This document shows, piece by piece, positions 9,371 to 22,566 of a stretch of 64,000 bases of DNA. The DNA lies in NCBI GenBank assembly GCA_022316685.1, contig JAKJHU010000084.1, forward strand, positions 567,001 to 631,000, read 5' to 3'. The notes beneath the pieces are model-generated. The model made no database searches. It was not told the origin of the DNA and was given only the letters and a program-made list of their open reading frames with translations. The position numbers and the translations under genes are program-made. This DNA is from Progne subis subis (lineage: Eukaryota; Chordata; Aves; Passeriformes; Hirundinidae). Every line of letters begins with the position of its first letter. The stretch's first letter is position 1.

Positions 9371-12178
9371 CTAAGGTATTTCCAGGTTAGTTGAACACTT
9401 TTTTCATACCTAATAAAATTTTAAAGCATTATTTTCACTGAAGTCAGTTATATAATCAACTATTTACTAAAATAATAGAAATAAAACTTTGAGAATATGT
9501 GTGAATACACGCATGCAGATTTTGGAACCAGTCTTGAGGCAGAGAGGATGTTAGACACACACACTATGTTCTCTCTGAAGAAGTTTGTAGTCATTTCTGT
9601 TTTCAGCCTTTTTAAAAATACTGATAAGATTAAATGAGCAGTTTCTGGAAGAAAACAATTGTCCATTATAAATGCCTCTTTTTTGTCTTTTTTTTTTTTT
9701 TTTCCTAATGTGCTCATGTCATGTTGTGTAAATTTGGTCAGGGTGGTGGTATTTGTGAGAGGATTAGGTTTGTTTTGTACCTCTTTCCACTCTAGTGCCA
9801 AGTGTATTTGATAGTACAAGATGATTTTTTTAAATTTCAAATCTGGCAAAGGACAGAGCAACACTTTCCTTGTTACCCTGAAAAACAAATGGAATTCACC
9901 TTTGCTGTTTTACTGCAGTGCTCGTTCCTACTTTTCTTTTTTAATTGTTATATTTTAGTTTTCCTGCACATTATGGCCATCCCGCAGTCGCAGTTTGCAA
10001 TGGGAAAAGTGATTTAATATTACAGGATGGAAACTGTTCAATTCTGCTTTTACTAAACTGGAGGAGTTATTCAGATGTATCAGATGAATAGTATAAATTC
10101 TGATTTTCCAGTTATGTATTTAACTGCTTTTGTAGCATGGGTGCTACTCAAGTGTGAAATATTCTTGTATCTCACTGCTAAAGCACATGGCCTTTTACAT
10201 TTTCGCATGCTTTGATTTTATGATAAAGTACTAATAAAGGTAGGAGAACAAAGCTGGCTGTGGTTTTTGTATTAGCTACTAATAGAAAGTGGCTTATGTA
10301 ATTTCTCCTATATGTTAAACTACCTCTTTCTGTCAGTATAAACACAATTCACCAACCAGTACCAATAAAAGCTCTTTAATTGCATATTTTTGTTGCAAAT
10401 ATTTCTAAGTAAGCATGTCCAAAGCATAAAAAGCATAATTAAAATCTATAAATCAGCTATCTGGGTCTATTGATAGAAATATGACCACATTTTAAATGAG
10501 CTTTAACAGTTTAATAGCTCTGTACTTCAAAGAAAAGTGGATTAATACAAATAGCCTGCAAGGAAAGATAAAGGTTCAGATCTCAGCAATCTGTAAAACT
10601 TTGCATTTCTATGGAATCCAATTTCAGGCTGCACAAATAAAATTAAGAGGATGAGTAAACTTACTGCATAGTATATTTTGTTATCCTAACTATTGTTGCT
10701 CTTTGAATTAAATTTGATCATTCTACTGAAGTTCCATTTTTGCTTCATATTCCTCATGACACAGATATGTTCTGTTTTTGATGTTCTCTAAATGTCATTG
10801 AGGCTAATGCCATATCAATTAAATATGCTGTTTAAGTAGTATTTTTTTTTCACTAGTCATTCACTGACATTTTCTATAAATCTTAGCATTATTATTCAGA
10901 AACAGATTTTAGAAAGAACCTCACATTTTAAAAATACTACAGCCCTTGGTGTGACATTTGCTTATTTAGGTATCTAATGACAGTAGTTGCTGTACTGAAT
11001 AAGATGGCTTACCAGTTTCATATTTAGTAGGATGGTTCCACTGTCATTAGTGGAAAATTGTGTGAATAGTTGACGTGTTTAGCAAGATTATGCCTCCAGG
11101 TTTGGTTTAGTAGGTTCATATCCTGATTACAAAAAACTTTGGGAGAGAGAGTGAAACAGGAACAAATTAAATAATGATGTGAGGCTATAAAGATAAAAGC
11201 AAAAATCTCAGTGCGACAGGAGGAAACCTTGAGGATTTTGTGAATTAGAGGAGTTTAACACATGGGACTGAATTACTTACAGGAGGTGGCAAAGAACTGT
11301 GGATTTGGTAACTGGGGAGCAGGAAAGGAGTTTGCAGAGCAACAGCATTGATACAGGGCAGTGAAATTCCGTGGTTCTTAAGCATAAGTGAGGGAAGATT
11401 TATGGGTGATAAGTCCAGATAATAGATCTAATATTGAATTCAAAAGGTTTCTTGCTGTATTTTTTGCATAATATGAAGTGCATTGGTTCAGCTTAATTTT
11501 ATATAGTTTATGTCATCCTACCTTAAGTAAATTTTGCTACCTAGTTGTGCCACTGGATGACACTGTATCTCTCACCTAAACCCAAATGATTTTCTTTTAT
11601 AAGTTGCTAAAATTTTACTTTCTGTGTTGGCATTAACCAACTTTTGGTATCAAATAAGCAATGGATATAACATTTTACTACAGTATAGCTTGGGAGATAA
11701 CATTCCCCTCCACTCTTCCCAGGCCACTGAACCCTTGGTGTTGGCTTCCAACAGTGACACTGACAGAAATGCCCTTGGCTTACTTGCAAAGAGATTTCTT
11801 GACCCAATCTCAGATATGGAAGAAAGAAGAATTCCTATTCATTCTGGTTTCTAATGGCTTACCCTACCTTTGAGCAGTTGGAATTGCAAATATATGTTCT
11901 TCAAATATATGAACTTATAGTTACTACAGGTTTTATTATATTATATACTACCTATTATAAGTATTACAGTTTGTACTTATTTTATTTTAAAAACCTCAAT
12001 CCAGCAACAAAACCACTTCAATTGTGTGGTGATGTCCTTGTTTGCTTACTTGGGGACTTTTTTTTTTTCTCAAACATTCTGGACCACTCAAGAAATATTT
12101 TGGAGAGGAGAAAACCTTTTGGCTGAAATTTTCCTCTTAGCTATTTACCTAACCTGCACTTCCTTTATTTCCATGTTA
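9371..12178. other. Unique AT-rich sequence, no gene seen
   Basis: Long repeat-poor stretch with short open frames only. No splice-flanked exon or RNA gene recognised. Being free of young repeats for 2.8 kb, it is a reasonable place to look for conserved non-coding sequence, but conservation cannot be judged here. Confidence 0.5.
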
Positions 12179-12400
12179 TAGATGGATCTCAGGAAAACTT
12201 TCTTCACTGAAAGAGTTGTAAAGCATTGGAACAGGCTGCCCAGGGAAGTGGTGGAATGAAAGTGTTCAAAAAAATCACATGTGGCACTTAGAGATATGGT
12301 TTAGTGCTGGCCCTGTCAGTATTATTTTAATAGTTGACTCAATGATTTTAGAGGGCTTTTCCAACCTTAATTGTTCCATGATTCTATGATTCTATATTTT
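12179..12400 (+). mobile_element. CR1 LINE 3' fragment
   Basis: Contains 'ATTGGAACAGGCTGCCCAGG', 'ATGTGGCACTTAGAGATATGG', 'TTTTCCAACCTTAATTGTTCC' and the octamer tail 'ATGATTCTATGATTCTATA'. It belongs to the same broad subfamily as the split copy at 6580-9370. Confidence 0.9.
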
Positions 12401-15327
12401 AGAGGCTGTGCTCTGTAATGCATCCCATACCAAGGGGGTAGGGAGCATTCTGCATTAACAGTGCAGGAGAACAAAGACAGGAGAAAGTCATGCCCCTCTT
12501 GTTCTACTCTTTAGGAGAAATCACCATGTGGGAAAGAGGGATTAAAACCCCCCAGGAATAATGACAGCTAAAATGCAGTGTAACAATCTTTTCTATATAT
12601 GTTAGTGAATATGTGTTCAGATGGGGATTGTTCAGGCTTTGAGTTTTGCCAAATGGGTTCTAGAGCTGGATTCAGCAGTGTTAGCTGTAGAGGGGACTGT
12701 GCATAGCCTGACTGGAGATCTCACAGTAAAATTTCCTCATATGGTATATTTTTCTTCTTCTGAATGGCTGTAATTGTCACTAACACATTGATCTCTTTTC
12801 TTATACTGAATGAAAATGAACTGGGCTGTTTCTTACATGGATACTCATTTGTAAATTAGATTAGAGATGAATCTGTAGCACAGCTAAAGAAGTGGGTGCA
12901 CCAAAGGCAAGTAAACCTGTCCTCCTCTGCACAGGACGTGTCTTGTAAGCCAACGTGGGCCATAAAGAAAGTGCTCTGCCAACATGCCATGCCTCATTAG
13001 CTGAGACTAATCTTTAAAGATTTGTTTTGAGCTTTCTTAAGCTGAATTTTACCAGTCAGATCTTTGGGCAAGAGCAGAACTGAGGTGTCCCAGACTTCTG
13101 CTAAGAAAATGTGAGGACAAACAGTAGGTTTGTTTGATTTGTGTGGGACTGGTGCTGTGCTGGGGACTAACCAGGTCAAACAGGAATGTTGGTCAATTCA
13201 AACTTTAGAGGTATAACTTTATTTTTAAAGATTGTAGTTTTTTTCACTATTTATTGATGGGCTTTCATGGTTTTCTCTGTGAGAAGCACACTGCCAGCTT
13301 CCTAATCACAAATATTTTACAATGTACTTGTTCTCAAATTCATTTGCTAGTTTGAATGTATATATGTGTGTGTATCTGCATACACATACATACAATTTTC
13401 CATCATTCTTCCTTTGCAGGATGCTTTAGGTGGGCTTTGAGAGCATCCTGCCTTCATATTTACTGTTACAGAATCCTTGGGTAGGTGTAAGAAAGTTCTG
13501 GACTTCTCTGAAATTGGCTGAATACCTGAAATATTCCCGAATACCTTTTCTAGTAAGCATGTATGAATGTATTAACATCATGTTTGTGTGTGCAGAGGGG
13601 CATGAAGGGAAGCAATTTTGGGGGATATTTTACACAAAATTTGACTAATGGCTTCATTCAATCACTATGATAACATCAACAGTGTGTTAAACACAATCAA
13701 ATGAAATGCGAGTTTACTTTGGGAAGTCACTGTGCTGGAAGCATCTCAGAAAACAGTATTGATTCACATCTGTTTCACCTGTTTACTTCAAACAAGACAT
13801 GTAGAATGGAAATATATGGTGTCATATCAGAGGCTGGAGCTCAGATATTCCTCTTATCTAAAGAGTGCATGATCAACACGAGGATTTTTGCATGTTCATC
13901 CGTTCTCAGTCTCCAAAACTGATTTGAAAATCATAGTGGGTCATTAGCCAGAGTAACGATCTCTTCAACACTAACTCATAAATAGCCTCAGGTACTCTAA
14001 AGCATTTCCTCCAAAAAACTGAAGTCAAAAATTGTGCCAGTGTCACAGCTTTGTTGAACTGCTTTAGGTACTGTCAGGACTGACATTTCCTTCGGAAATC
14101 TGGAAAACATAATCAGCTCTCTGACTGCCATCTCTCCCTTTATGGAACAGGCTAAAATGCTGGGAAAAATCTAATTCAGAATGTCAAGTATTCAATGCTG
14201 GTAATTCCAACAGCTGTAGAAGTTTCCTCCTCTGTCTTTCTGCCATTTAAAAGTAAAGTTATACAGACAAAATGCTGAAATAAATGTATTATTATAAATG
14301 TATTTCTATTTATTTTATTAGGTTAACTTCAAGTAAGAAGCTGAGACTGATAACACACTGAGAGAAATTGTTAAATCCCAGAAAATCCCAGAGAAGCCAA
14401 GCTTATTAAAATTTTCCTTCTTCAAAATAATAAAGCTGATGAATGCCAAACACTGCATTATACAATGCTTTTAGTTCTACCTGAAAGGAAAGGAAATATC
14501 ACTATATAGCCACAACTTCAAAAACGATGCTACTGTAACCTGTTATCCTCCCCCAAATCCCTAGATATAGATTCTTCACTGTAACCATCTGGATACAGCT
14601 TCCTGGAGGTTTTTCTAAAACACACTTTCACCTAACAGTTGAATTTAAATATAGCCTCTCTGTTGCAAGCTTGCAGGTTAAGTGTCATTTCAGTGTAACA
14701 GTCAGCATATGGTGCCTGGCGCAGGGAGAAAGAAAATTGAAGTCGAAGCCAAGCTGTCAGGAAGCTGCTGCATGTCTCCAAGATAAACTGCAGAGTTTCT
14801 GCAATGCTTCGGGGCCCCTTTCTGATATTTATATCTGTATTTGACACTTTTGGAGTGGTCACAAGGTGTCCTTGGAGGGGAAAGAAAAAATTACTCAGAA
14901 ATTCTGGTGTGCTGGCATATGTAATTAAAAAGCGGTCGACACTACTACTGCAATTAGTGAGTGGCTTTTCTAAACTGTAAACTTGGATGAAGAGAGAGTG
15001 TTTTGAGCAGAGGGATCCCCCTGAGCAAGGCTTATAGGTGTGCTTGCCCATCTGGCCTCCAGATTTCACAAACCTCTTAGGAACAACAGGTGAAAGGCCA
15101 GGTTTGACCCAAAACAGCTTTTTGTTTTTCATCTATCTCTTCCCTTCTAAGGCAACCTTTTTCCTTCTGCTTCCTATCACCTTGGTTTACTTAAAAAAGC
15201 TGGCTTTTGCGGAGAGTAAATCCAACACAAGGGGATGTTGCTCTTGTAAAGGGGAAGAGAATTGCCAGGCTTTACTAAACTATTACAGCATCCCAACAAC
15301 TTATCTCTTGTGTAGACTGGATGGAAG
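12401..15327. other. Unique sequence with one 166-codon orphan ORF
   Basis: No repeat recognised. A minus-strand ORF at 14632-15132 begins with ATG and has 166 codons, with no domain I recognise. TG-rich sequence lies around 13359-13395. The rest shows nothing. Confidence 0.4.
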
Positions 15328-15500
15328 AGGTTGCCCAGAAATTCTGTGGCCAGCCGCCACACACACGCCATCCCTGGAAGTGTCCAAGGCCAGGTTGGAT
15401 GTGTCCTGGAGAAACCTGGTGCAACGGAAGGGGCAGGGGATGGAACTGGATGAGCTTTGAGATGCCTTCCAATCCAAACCATTCTCTTTACAAGATTCAA
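15328..15500 (+). mobile_element. CR1 LINE 3' fragment, diverged
   Basis: 'AGGTTGCCCAGAAATTCTGTGG', 'CCATCCCTGGAAGTGTCCAAGG', 'TGGAACTGGATGAGCTTTGAG' and a decayed tail after 'CCAATCCAAACCATTCT'. Antisense open frames here are shadows. Confidence 0.88.
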
Positions 15501-16130
15501 TTCTGAAACCACATGAAAATTTTGTCAAAATTATTTCATTTAGGCGAGTCATTTGAAACATTGACTTGTTGAGAGCTAAATATTTCTGTATGAATTACGC
15601 ACAACTCTCTCCTAAATGTATTTTTCCATTGCTCTTCCTGGTAGTTTTGGGAATTATCTAATTCACTATAAAAACATCAAAAAGTGTGAACTTAATATGG
15701 CGTAATGACTACCAAAAGCAAACACGTATATGAAGGATGTTTTAAGATTCTGCGGAGGTTTAGATTGTGAGAAGTAGTCACAATTCTCATCAAAAAGTAA
15801 TTAAAATCCTAATTTCAGACACCCTCCTGAGAGACTAATGTTCCACCTGTTTATGTTAGTTTAGATTTTAATTTTTAGAACTCCTATAGTTTATTTAAGA
15901 ATTAAAAATATCAAATCAACCAAACAGATTCTTTGTGTTGCTGAAATATTAACACACTTCTGATCATTACTGCATGAGTCAGTACTCAACATTACTCAGT
16001 GTTATATTCATTCCTGTTCTTCCTGGGAATGAGGTAATTATGGTGATACTTGGGAATAAAAAAAGACGACTATTATAGGTCACTTCTGACTGAACTGCTC
16101 TGCTTCAATCTGGTCTAATGAATTTGCTAG

Positions 16131-16419
16131 CCTTCCTTCCTTCCTTCCTTCCTTCCTTCCTTCCTTCCTTCCTTCCTTCCTTCCTTCCTTCCTTCCTTCC
16201 TTCCTTCCTTCCTTCCTTCCTTCCTTCCTTCCTTCCTTCCTTCCTTCCTTCCTTCCTTCCTTCCTTCCTTCCTTCCTTCCTCCCTCCCTCCCTCCCTCCC
16301 TCCCTCCCTCCCTCCCTCCCTCCCTCCCTCCCTTCCTCCCTTCCCTCCCTTCCTCCCTTCCCTCCCTTCCCTCCCTTCCCTCCCTTCCTTCCCTTCCCTC
16401 CCCCCCTCCCTCCCCCCCC
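16131..16419. repeat. Pyrimidine microsatellite (TTCC)n then (TCCC)n
   Basis: 289 nt containing only C and T. 16131-16280 is an uninterrupted CCTT array of about 37 units. 16281-16331 is pure TCCC, and the rest mixes TCCC with TTCC and C-runs. The minus strand is GGAA/GGGA, so the right half has many closely spaced GGG runs. The LPSF-type open frame across it is compositional. A CR1 begins soon after the right edge. Confidence 0.98.
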
Positions 16420-16489
16420 AGGAGGGGAATGAGAAAAGAAAATAGCTGAGTACAGACCTTGTGTTTTAGAAGAGACTCTGGGTTATTCA

Positions 16490-17742
16490 GGGAACTGGAC
16501 AGTTTATTGGAAGACGATGGAGCTCTGGAAAGTTGTCAAGGCTGGGAAAAGAGAATCCTCTAAGCATCCTCCAGTCACAGCCATGAAAACGAGTGGATGT
16601 AGCAGGGGACCAGCTTGGGTAAGCAGAGCCATGACAGAGCTTTAAAGCAAATTGGCCCTGCACAGGAGGTGGGAACCAGGGACAAGCTGCCAGTGAGAAA
16701 CCTAAAAACTTCCCTTAACGTGCAACAATAGTGTTAGGAAAATGAAAGTTTAGGTTGAATAGAGACTTGCAAGGGAGAGCTCATACAGTTACGTAAGCAA
16801 CTGCACAAAGCAGATTTGGACTCACTGCTGTATGGGACAAATGATTTAAAAACAGAGGCATAGTAAGGCAGAGACATCCAGTTTGGATCTGTTGTTATAA
16901 ACAAGCTCTTCTCTGCTGCTAAACTGAGTAAAGAGGTACAAGGGGGAGAAGAGCTACTGAGAAAGAATGAGGGTTGAGTCAGGAATTACATGAGAAAAAC
17001 AGGGTCGTGCAATCCCTTGGGCCCTAGCATGCATCCAAGGATGCCGAAAGGGCTGGATGGTGTCCTTGTAAGGCCCCTTTCTGCTGCTCTTGAAAGATCA
17101 CAGAGACTGAGGAAGTTCTGTGATGAATGGAGAAGTTAAATTAGAGCTCATCTTATAAAATGGCTGAAAGAATGCTCTGAGAAACTGATCATCTTAGTTG
17201 TGATCAATGTGAAAATCATGGAGTGAGACCTCTAGGAGGACATTTCTGGAGACAGGCTGGCCGCATAAAGTGGCTAAGAACAACCAAGGTTAAATCATGT
17301 CTGACCCACCTGATTACCCTCTGGGGAAGAGACTGGATGACTGAATGAAGGCACTGGCTGCCCTTTACCTCTGCTGTAGTGAGGCTTTGGACAGTCTCAC
17401 AATGTGCTTGAGTTCGACTCTTGATATTGCAGCCCAGATAGGAGGACAATCACATGGACAACAAACACAGCTTTACTGCTTTCAGAAGGTCTAGGATGAG
17501 GGGCCTCATCCTGTTACAGTCTGCTGGTTAATGGGGTCACAGTATTACTCCTATAAATTGAAACGAGTGGTTCAGATCACTTATCCTCCACAAGGGTAAT
17601 AACTGTTAATAACTGTTAATAACTGTTAATAACTGAAGAGAATACCCAAAGAGTTGGTGCAGTCTCCATCTTTGTCTGATTCCAGCAGGAGGTTGGACCT
17701 TATGAGGTCCCCTGCAGCCCTCAAGATTGTGATTCTGTGATC
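16490..17742 (+). mobile_element. CR1 LINE, internally deleted, old copy
   Basis: Conceptual translation near 16500-16625 gives 'ELWKVVKAGKRE' and 'GCSRGPAWVSRAM', the CR1 linker between endonuclease and reverse transcriptase. Around 17260-17400, pieces such as 'VKNNQG' and 'SDPPDY' and a degenerate '..ALDSLTM' block stand for the palm region. The 3' end is 'GGAGGTTGGACCTTATGAGGTCCC' with the tail 'GATTGTGATTCTGTGATCATT'. Much of the central RT is missing. The 5' limit is approximate. Confidence 0.75.
17597..17635. repeat. 10-bp tandem repeat, about 4 units
   Basis: Four near-perfect copies of TAATAACTGT inside the old CR1. A local slippage expansion. Confidence 0.95.
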
Positions 17743-17834
17743 ATTATAACATTGCTGGGCTAGTGAAACGGCACTGACTGCCATTACAGGTGTTCAGAGA
17801 ATGTTTTTCTCTCAAATAGCAGTTTTTCAGTAAG

Positions 17835-17980
17835 ACTGAAAACCTCAGCTGTTCCTTGTATGTGTTCCTCTCCAGACCCTTCACCATCTCCATGTCCCTC
17901 CATTTGGCACTCCAACAGCTCAAGATCTTTATTACAGTGTTTGGTGATTATGTCAGTACAGTGCTATGATGGCAGCTGCA
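17835..17980 (-). mobile_element. CR1 LINE fragment, old
   Basis: 'GTTCCTCTCCAGACCCTTCACC' followed by 'CCCTCCATTTGGCACTCCAACAGCTCAA' is the antisense of the CR1 region just after the reverse transcriptase. There is no 3' tail. It lies close to the 3' end of the plus-strand CR1. Confidence 0.75.
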
Positions 17981-20514
17981 TTCAGGGAGGACACTGAGGG
18001 TGAGGTGGGCCCACTGAATCCTTCAGAAAGATCTGTGACACTGTTTTCAACAGAAAGCACTTTCAGATTTGGGTAACTTCTCCCCTAACTCCTCCCAAAC
18101 CACAGTGAACACCACTTCTGTCTTTAAAAAACCACAACTTTTCATGAAAGAAGGAAAAATGAAACTCCATGAGGAAGACACACATTCTGTCTATACTTCT
18201 ACCTGATGAAAAGCGTTTTCCTATTGAACAGAGTTTAAAAGCAGAAAAACCCTTGTCCAACTTCATTGTTAATTTCTTGCAGAGAAAGGATGCTCTACTG
18301 TATTATCTTCAGAATATTCCATTGTGTTTTCCTTATGTATGGCTCAAACATATCTGCTTTATGGGATGAAAAAATAGGCAGTGGTATATGTATGTATTCT
18401 GGGAGATTTAGCTCTGTGAGTTTAAAAGAGTAGGCTCAGGTCTTTCTGCATTAAGTCCTAGAAAAATGCTGATTTATACAGCTCATTAGGGGACTCAGAA
18501 CTAACTGTTAACTGAGAAAATGTGGGTGACTAAGCTTATATACCTTTGTTTGAATCAGATTCAGAGTCCAGGGCTTAGAGTGCTTTTTGCAACTGTGAAA
18601 ACTTCTGCCCAAATCCCTTTTTCCTTATAGATTCATTGTGTGACCATGCACAAAATCCTCTAGCCTGCTTTGCCACAGATAAAACAAATTTCCTGCCTCA
18701 CAGGAATCTGTCAGAAGGAATACATGTAAATGTGCCCAGGTACTGTGGCAAGGGTAGGGGGTGTGGAAATTAATTGAGCACCACTTTGGCTCAATCTGAA
18801 CTAGTTTGACCTTTCTCATTTAAAATTTACCTTTTGTATAGGTTTAAGGGGATTGTTTCCCATATGTGTGTATGTGTCTTCTCATCTGAATCCTCTAGAA
18901 ATGAAAAACATGGTAGGAGACAGAAATAGTGATATAAATGGTGTTCATGATGAACAAGTTTTATTTCTGTTAGCACAGAGGGATGAATTTCTCTTTTTCA
19001 AAACCATAACCTTGCATGGTTTAGACCTTGGTTTTATAGCACTGTTGGGATTTTCAGGGGACTGTAATGTCTTATATGTATTGCAGGTGTGATTTCTACT
19101 CAAGATGTTCTTTGTAGAAGGAAAAGCAAAGTTGTGGATGAAAGACTTAAGGAAAAATTGTCCAAACCTTTCACCCACCAAGAAGCAGGATCTGGTTTCC
19201 ACATGATGGCTTTGTGAGATGTGAGCTGCAGATGTATTTCTAAAACAGCTCTACATGGATCCCTTGTTCAAGCTCTTGCAGCAGACAATGGTGAAGCAGA
19301 GTCAAAAGGCAAAAAAAAAAAAAACAAAAACCACCTGATTAAAGTTTCCCTGGACTAAAAGGGAGAAGGAGGGTTTATCCCCAAAATTGGAAGCTTAAAG
19401 GAACAAAGGATTACTATGGATTATCCAATAAATATTTGTTTCCAATGTAACCTGGCCACAGAAGGATTTGTAGGCATTTATTGGACTCCATCACTATATT
19501 CAATGTCTTTTAGCTGCAAGTAGGAATTAAGTTCAGAGTGCTTAATTTATGATTGCATGTTCTTTAAGAGGGAATATGCTGTTCAGCCTTGGTTCCTTGG
19601 ACAACATCATTCACTCACAGGAAAAGGAGGAATCTTTAGGAGACAAAATGCGAGGCACCACTCATTGCGCTGTACTGTACTAGGTCAGATCAGAATTTCA
19701 CAGTCCCTCCTGAACTTAAAACATATGGATATAAGAATCTCTGAAACAGTGATGCTGCTTGCCCATAAATCACCTTGTCAGTGGAAATGAGGGGACAGTC
19801 TGTGCAATGGGAGCAGTTGATGCGCTTTCCACATCTTGGAGCACGTTGCACTTACCTTCCCTCCACTATTTACACTGCATTCCTCACTGAAAGCACCACA
19901 TAGGGGTAATCTGATTCTCATTTTTACCCCATGAATCATTTGAGACACTTTAAGACAACAGGGGGCTGTCATCACGTGTTTTTATATTGGTGTGTTAAAA
20001 TACGGGGGTCAACAAATATGTATAAAGCACTACAGTCAAGACAAATTTTAGCAATTCACATCCAATTCTTTCACTGTGTTCACCTTTTGAATATCTGCTT
20101 GTTGGACCCAGACAAGGTGATGACAACTGTAATAAAGTCACTCCATGAAAGTTTCTCTCATTGATGTACTTGGACAAGGATCAAGATTTTGCAGCACAAT
20201 CTTGGAATCAGTCAATGAAAGGGAAAAAAAATGTGAATAAGAGGTAAGATACAGATTTATTTCTTCAGGAAGGTGGAGAAGATTGGCAAGTGGCTTTTGT
20301 AATTGCCATCAAGATTTGACTATTTCTTCAGCAAACCTAGTAGATGTAAAGAAATGGAGCTGGGGAAGAAATATTTTCCCATGTTAAAAGTAGACTTCAA
20401 ATACTGGAGTGAACAGTTTAAATATAAAACTCTTTGTGAATGAGCAATCCACTGAGGAATTATTCAGTTCAGCTGAAGGTCTTTATGAAATTTTTAAAAT
20501 GCTGAATTTTGACA
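17981..20514. other. Unique sequence, nothing recognised
   Basis: No repeat or exon identified. A 14-base A-run lies near 19311-19324. Open frames are under 86 codons and lack domains. Confidence 0.45.
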
Positions 20515-20770
20515 TTTTCACCTCATTATTCACACCATTTTCCAGATGATTTAGGAATATACTGAACAAGAGAGATCCATGTGGGATGAAATAATATTCT
20601 CCCCTGTGCACAACCCATAATTTTCCCCCTATATTTGTTTCCTCTCTTTTAGCAATCCACTAGAGGATCTTCTCTTGTCCCATTGCACCACGGCATCTTT
20701 AGGAGATTTTGGCTAGGAAATTTCTCTAATGCCTTTGGAAAGCTGAGTGCTCTAAGATGATAGTGAAGCT
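20515..20770 (-). mobile_element. Possible ancient CR1 remnant
   Basis: The wording 'CCATTTTCCAGATGATTTAGGAATATACTGAAC', read in short blocks (AGATGATTTAGGAATAT, CTGAACAAGAG, AATCCACTAGAGGATCTTC, CTAATGCCTTTGG), resembles antisense CR1 ORF2 sequence common in birds. Divergence is high and the limits are uncertain. Confidence 0.3.
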
Positions 20771-22181
20771 GTTTCTGTTTGGATAGAGGAAAGAACACCC
20801 TCCTTCTGGTAATCCCCTCCAGAAGAGCTGTAATGGGACAAAGCACAGCCAGTGTCATTACTACAGCAAAATCATCAAAGCCTGCCCATTTTTCTCTCCA
20901 TACTGAAGTGGTATCCTGGGATAAATCCTGCCACAGGCAGAGCAACTATTTGTGCCTCAACAGAGACATTTTGCCTAACACTCCCTTGCTGCTGTTGATC
21001 AGACTCTGTTCCTACTTCCCAGTGCCTCTCGTTGCAGCTCACAGCCTAAGCAGTAATAAACCTCTATCACCTGACCCTACACAATCCGAATTCCTGGGTT
21101 TAAATCCTGAACCAAACCAAGGCATCAGAGCTAGGTGAGCACGTGTCCTCACAGCCCCCTCTGATCACATCTGTCTCATTCAATTTGTAGCTGTATAAGA
21201 TTTAACCTGTAAATGAAAAGTGAAAATTGAATTTCTGGTGTTACTCAGTAGGCAGGCCAGGTTGCCTGTAGGCTTGATAGCAGATGTGTAGTAAAACAGG
21301 CCTCAGTACCTCTCCAGTGCCATTTATGGTGCACAGAAATCTGCATGACCCTCGGAATGCCAGCAGTGGTACCAACTGTGAACAAAGAAATCAAAAACAG
21401 CTGACATGGAAAGGGGGTGTCTCTTCTCCAGGAAATTTCTTGCAAATAGTCTTGGATAATACAAAGAAACTACACTGAACAACTACAGGAAGGTACAGTG
21501 GAAAACACCTAAATGTTTTCCTGTGCCCTTTGATCCTGGTTCGAAGCTGGTATATGGGTTTTCCACAACACTGTGAAAAAATTGCATTATGACAGTTTAT
21601 ACAGACCTCTTATAAAGGCTGAGTTACTCTTATGTTTTTATGCGATAGATTTAGAACTCTCTTTTTAAAATGAGTCAAGTAAACCCTGATTTTGATGCAA
21701 AATTTTTCCTTGGGTAGTCATGCATTTTTTCCAAAGCAAAGCATTTTCTTGTGTTATATCAAAATGTCAATTAGTTTTTATTTTGCATGTTATCCTCAGT
21801 CAGAATATTATTTATATGGTACAAAATGATCTCGCTGGATAGAAATGTATTCCATCTCCTGGATTTGTAAATGAAAGCTGTGGTTTGGCACAAGCTGTTC
21901 CAAAACTCATGTTGTTGCTGCCCTGTGCCTTTTTCTGCATCCAAGGTGCTAATTGTGACATTAAGTTAGTCATGTATTTAAGATATCATAGAGGCAGGAG
22001 AGAAGACAAGAGTAAAGAAAGGTTAAGAAAATGTGACCCAGCAATTTCTTGGGAAATAGATATTTCATCTGAAAAGCAGCAGTGCTTTCCTAAGTTGAAA
22101 AATGTGATATGTTCATTGGGAGTGGCCTTTTGATATTGTCTATTATTTGCTTGCTTGCCAAAAACTAATTAAATTATTCTT
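20771..22181. other. Unique sequence, nothing recognised
   Basis: Open frames up to about 119 codons without recognisable domains. No repeat found. Confidence 0.45.
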
Positions 22182-22330
22182 GAAGTGTTCAAGGGCATGT
22201 TGGAGCAGACCCCAACAAGCTGGTCTGGTGGAAGGTGTCCCTACCCATGCCAGGGGGTGGAACTGGATGGTCCTTAAGGTCTCTTCCACTGCAAACCATT
22301 GGTGCCGAGATTCTGCATTATGATTCTGTA
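22182..22330 (+). mobile_element. CR1 LINE 3' fragment
   Basis: 'GAAGTGTTCAAGGGCATGTTGG', 'GTGGAAGGTGTCCCTACCCATG', 'GGGTGGAACTGGATGG' and a decayed tail 'ATTCTGCATTATGATTCTG'. It faces a minus-strand CR1 at 22567-22702, tail to tail. Confidence 0.9.
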
Positions 22331-22566
22331 CAATAATATGTTTGCATAGCTCTGGGGCACGGAATCAATGACAAAAACCATGAGGAAGACAGGAACGGTC
22401 CTGACTGGTTTGCTGAGCATGGAATGTGCTGCATAAACTTGCCATGCACATATGGTGCAGCTGCACCTGTCTGTCAGCCTTCTGCCCTTCTTGCTTCAAT
22501 GGGGAAGCACTGCCAAATTCATGGAATCATTCCACATGCTTCTAGTGTAAGTCATAGATTTGTCTC

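Noticed and set aside
16118..16432. Pro/Ser/Leu/Phe-repeat frame
   Set aside because: Translation of the TTCC/TCCC microsatellite only.
21531..21560. GGTTCGAAG resembling a tRNA B box
   Set aside because: No A box at the right distance and no cloverleaf can be drawn around it.
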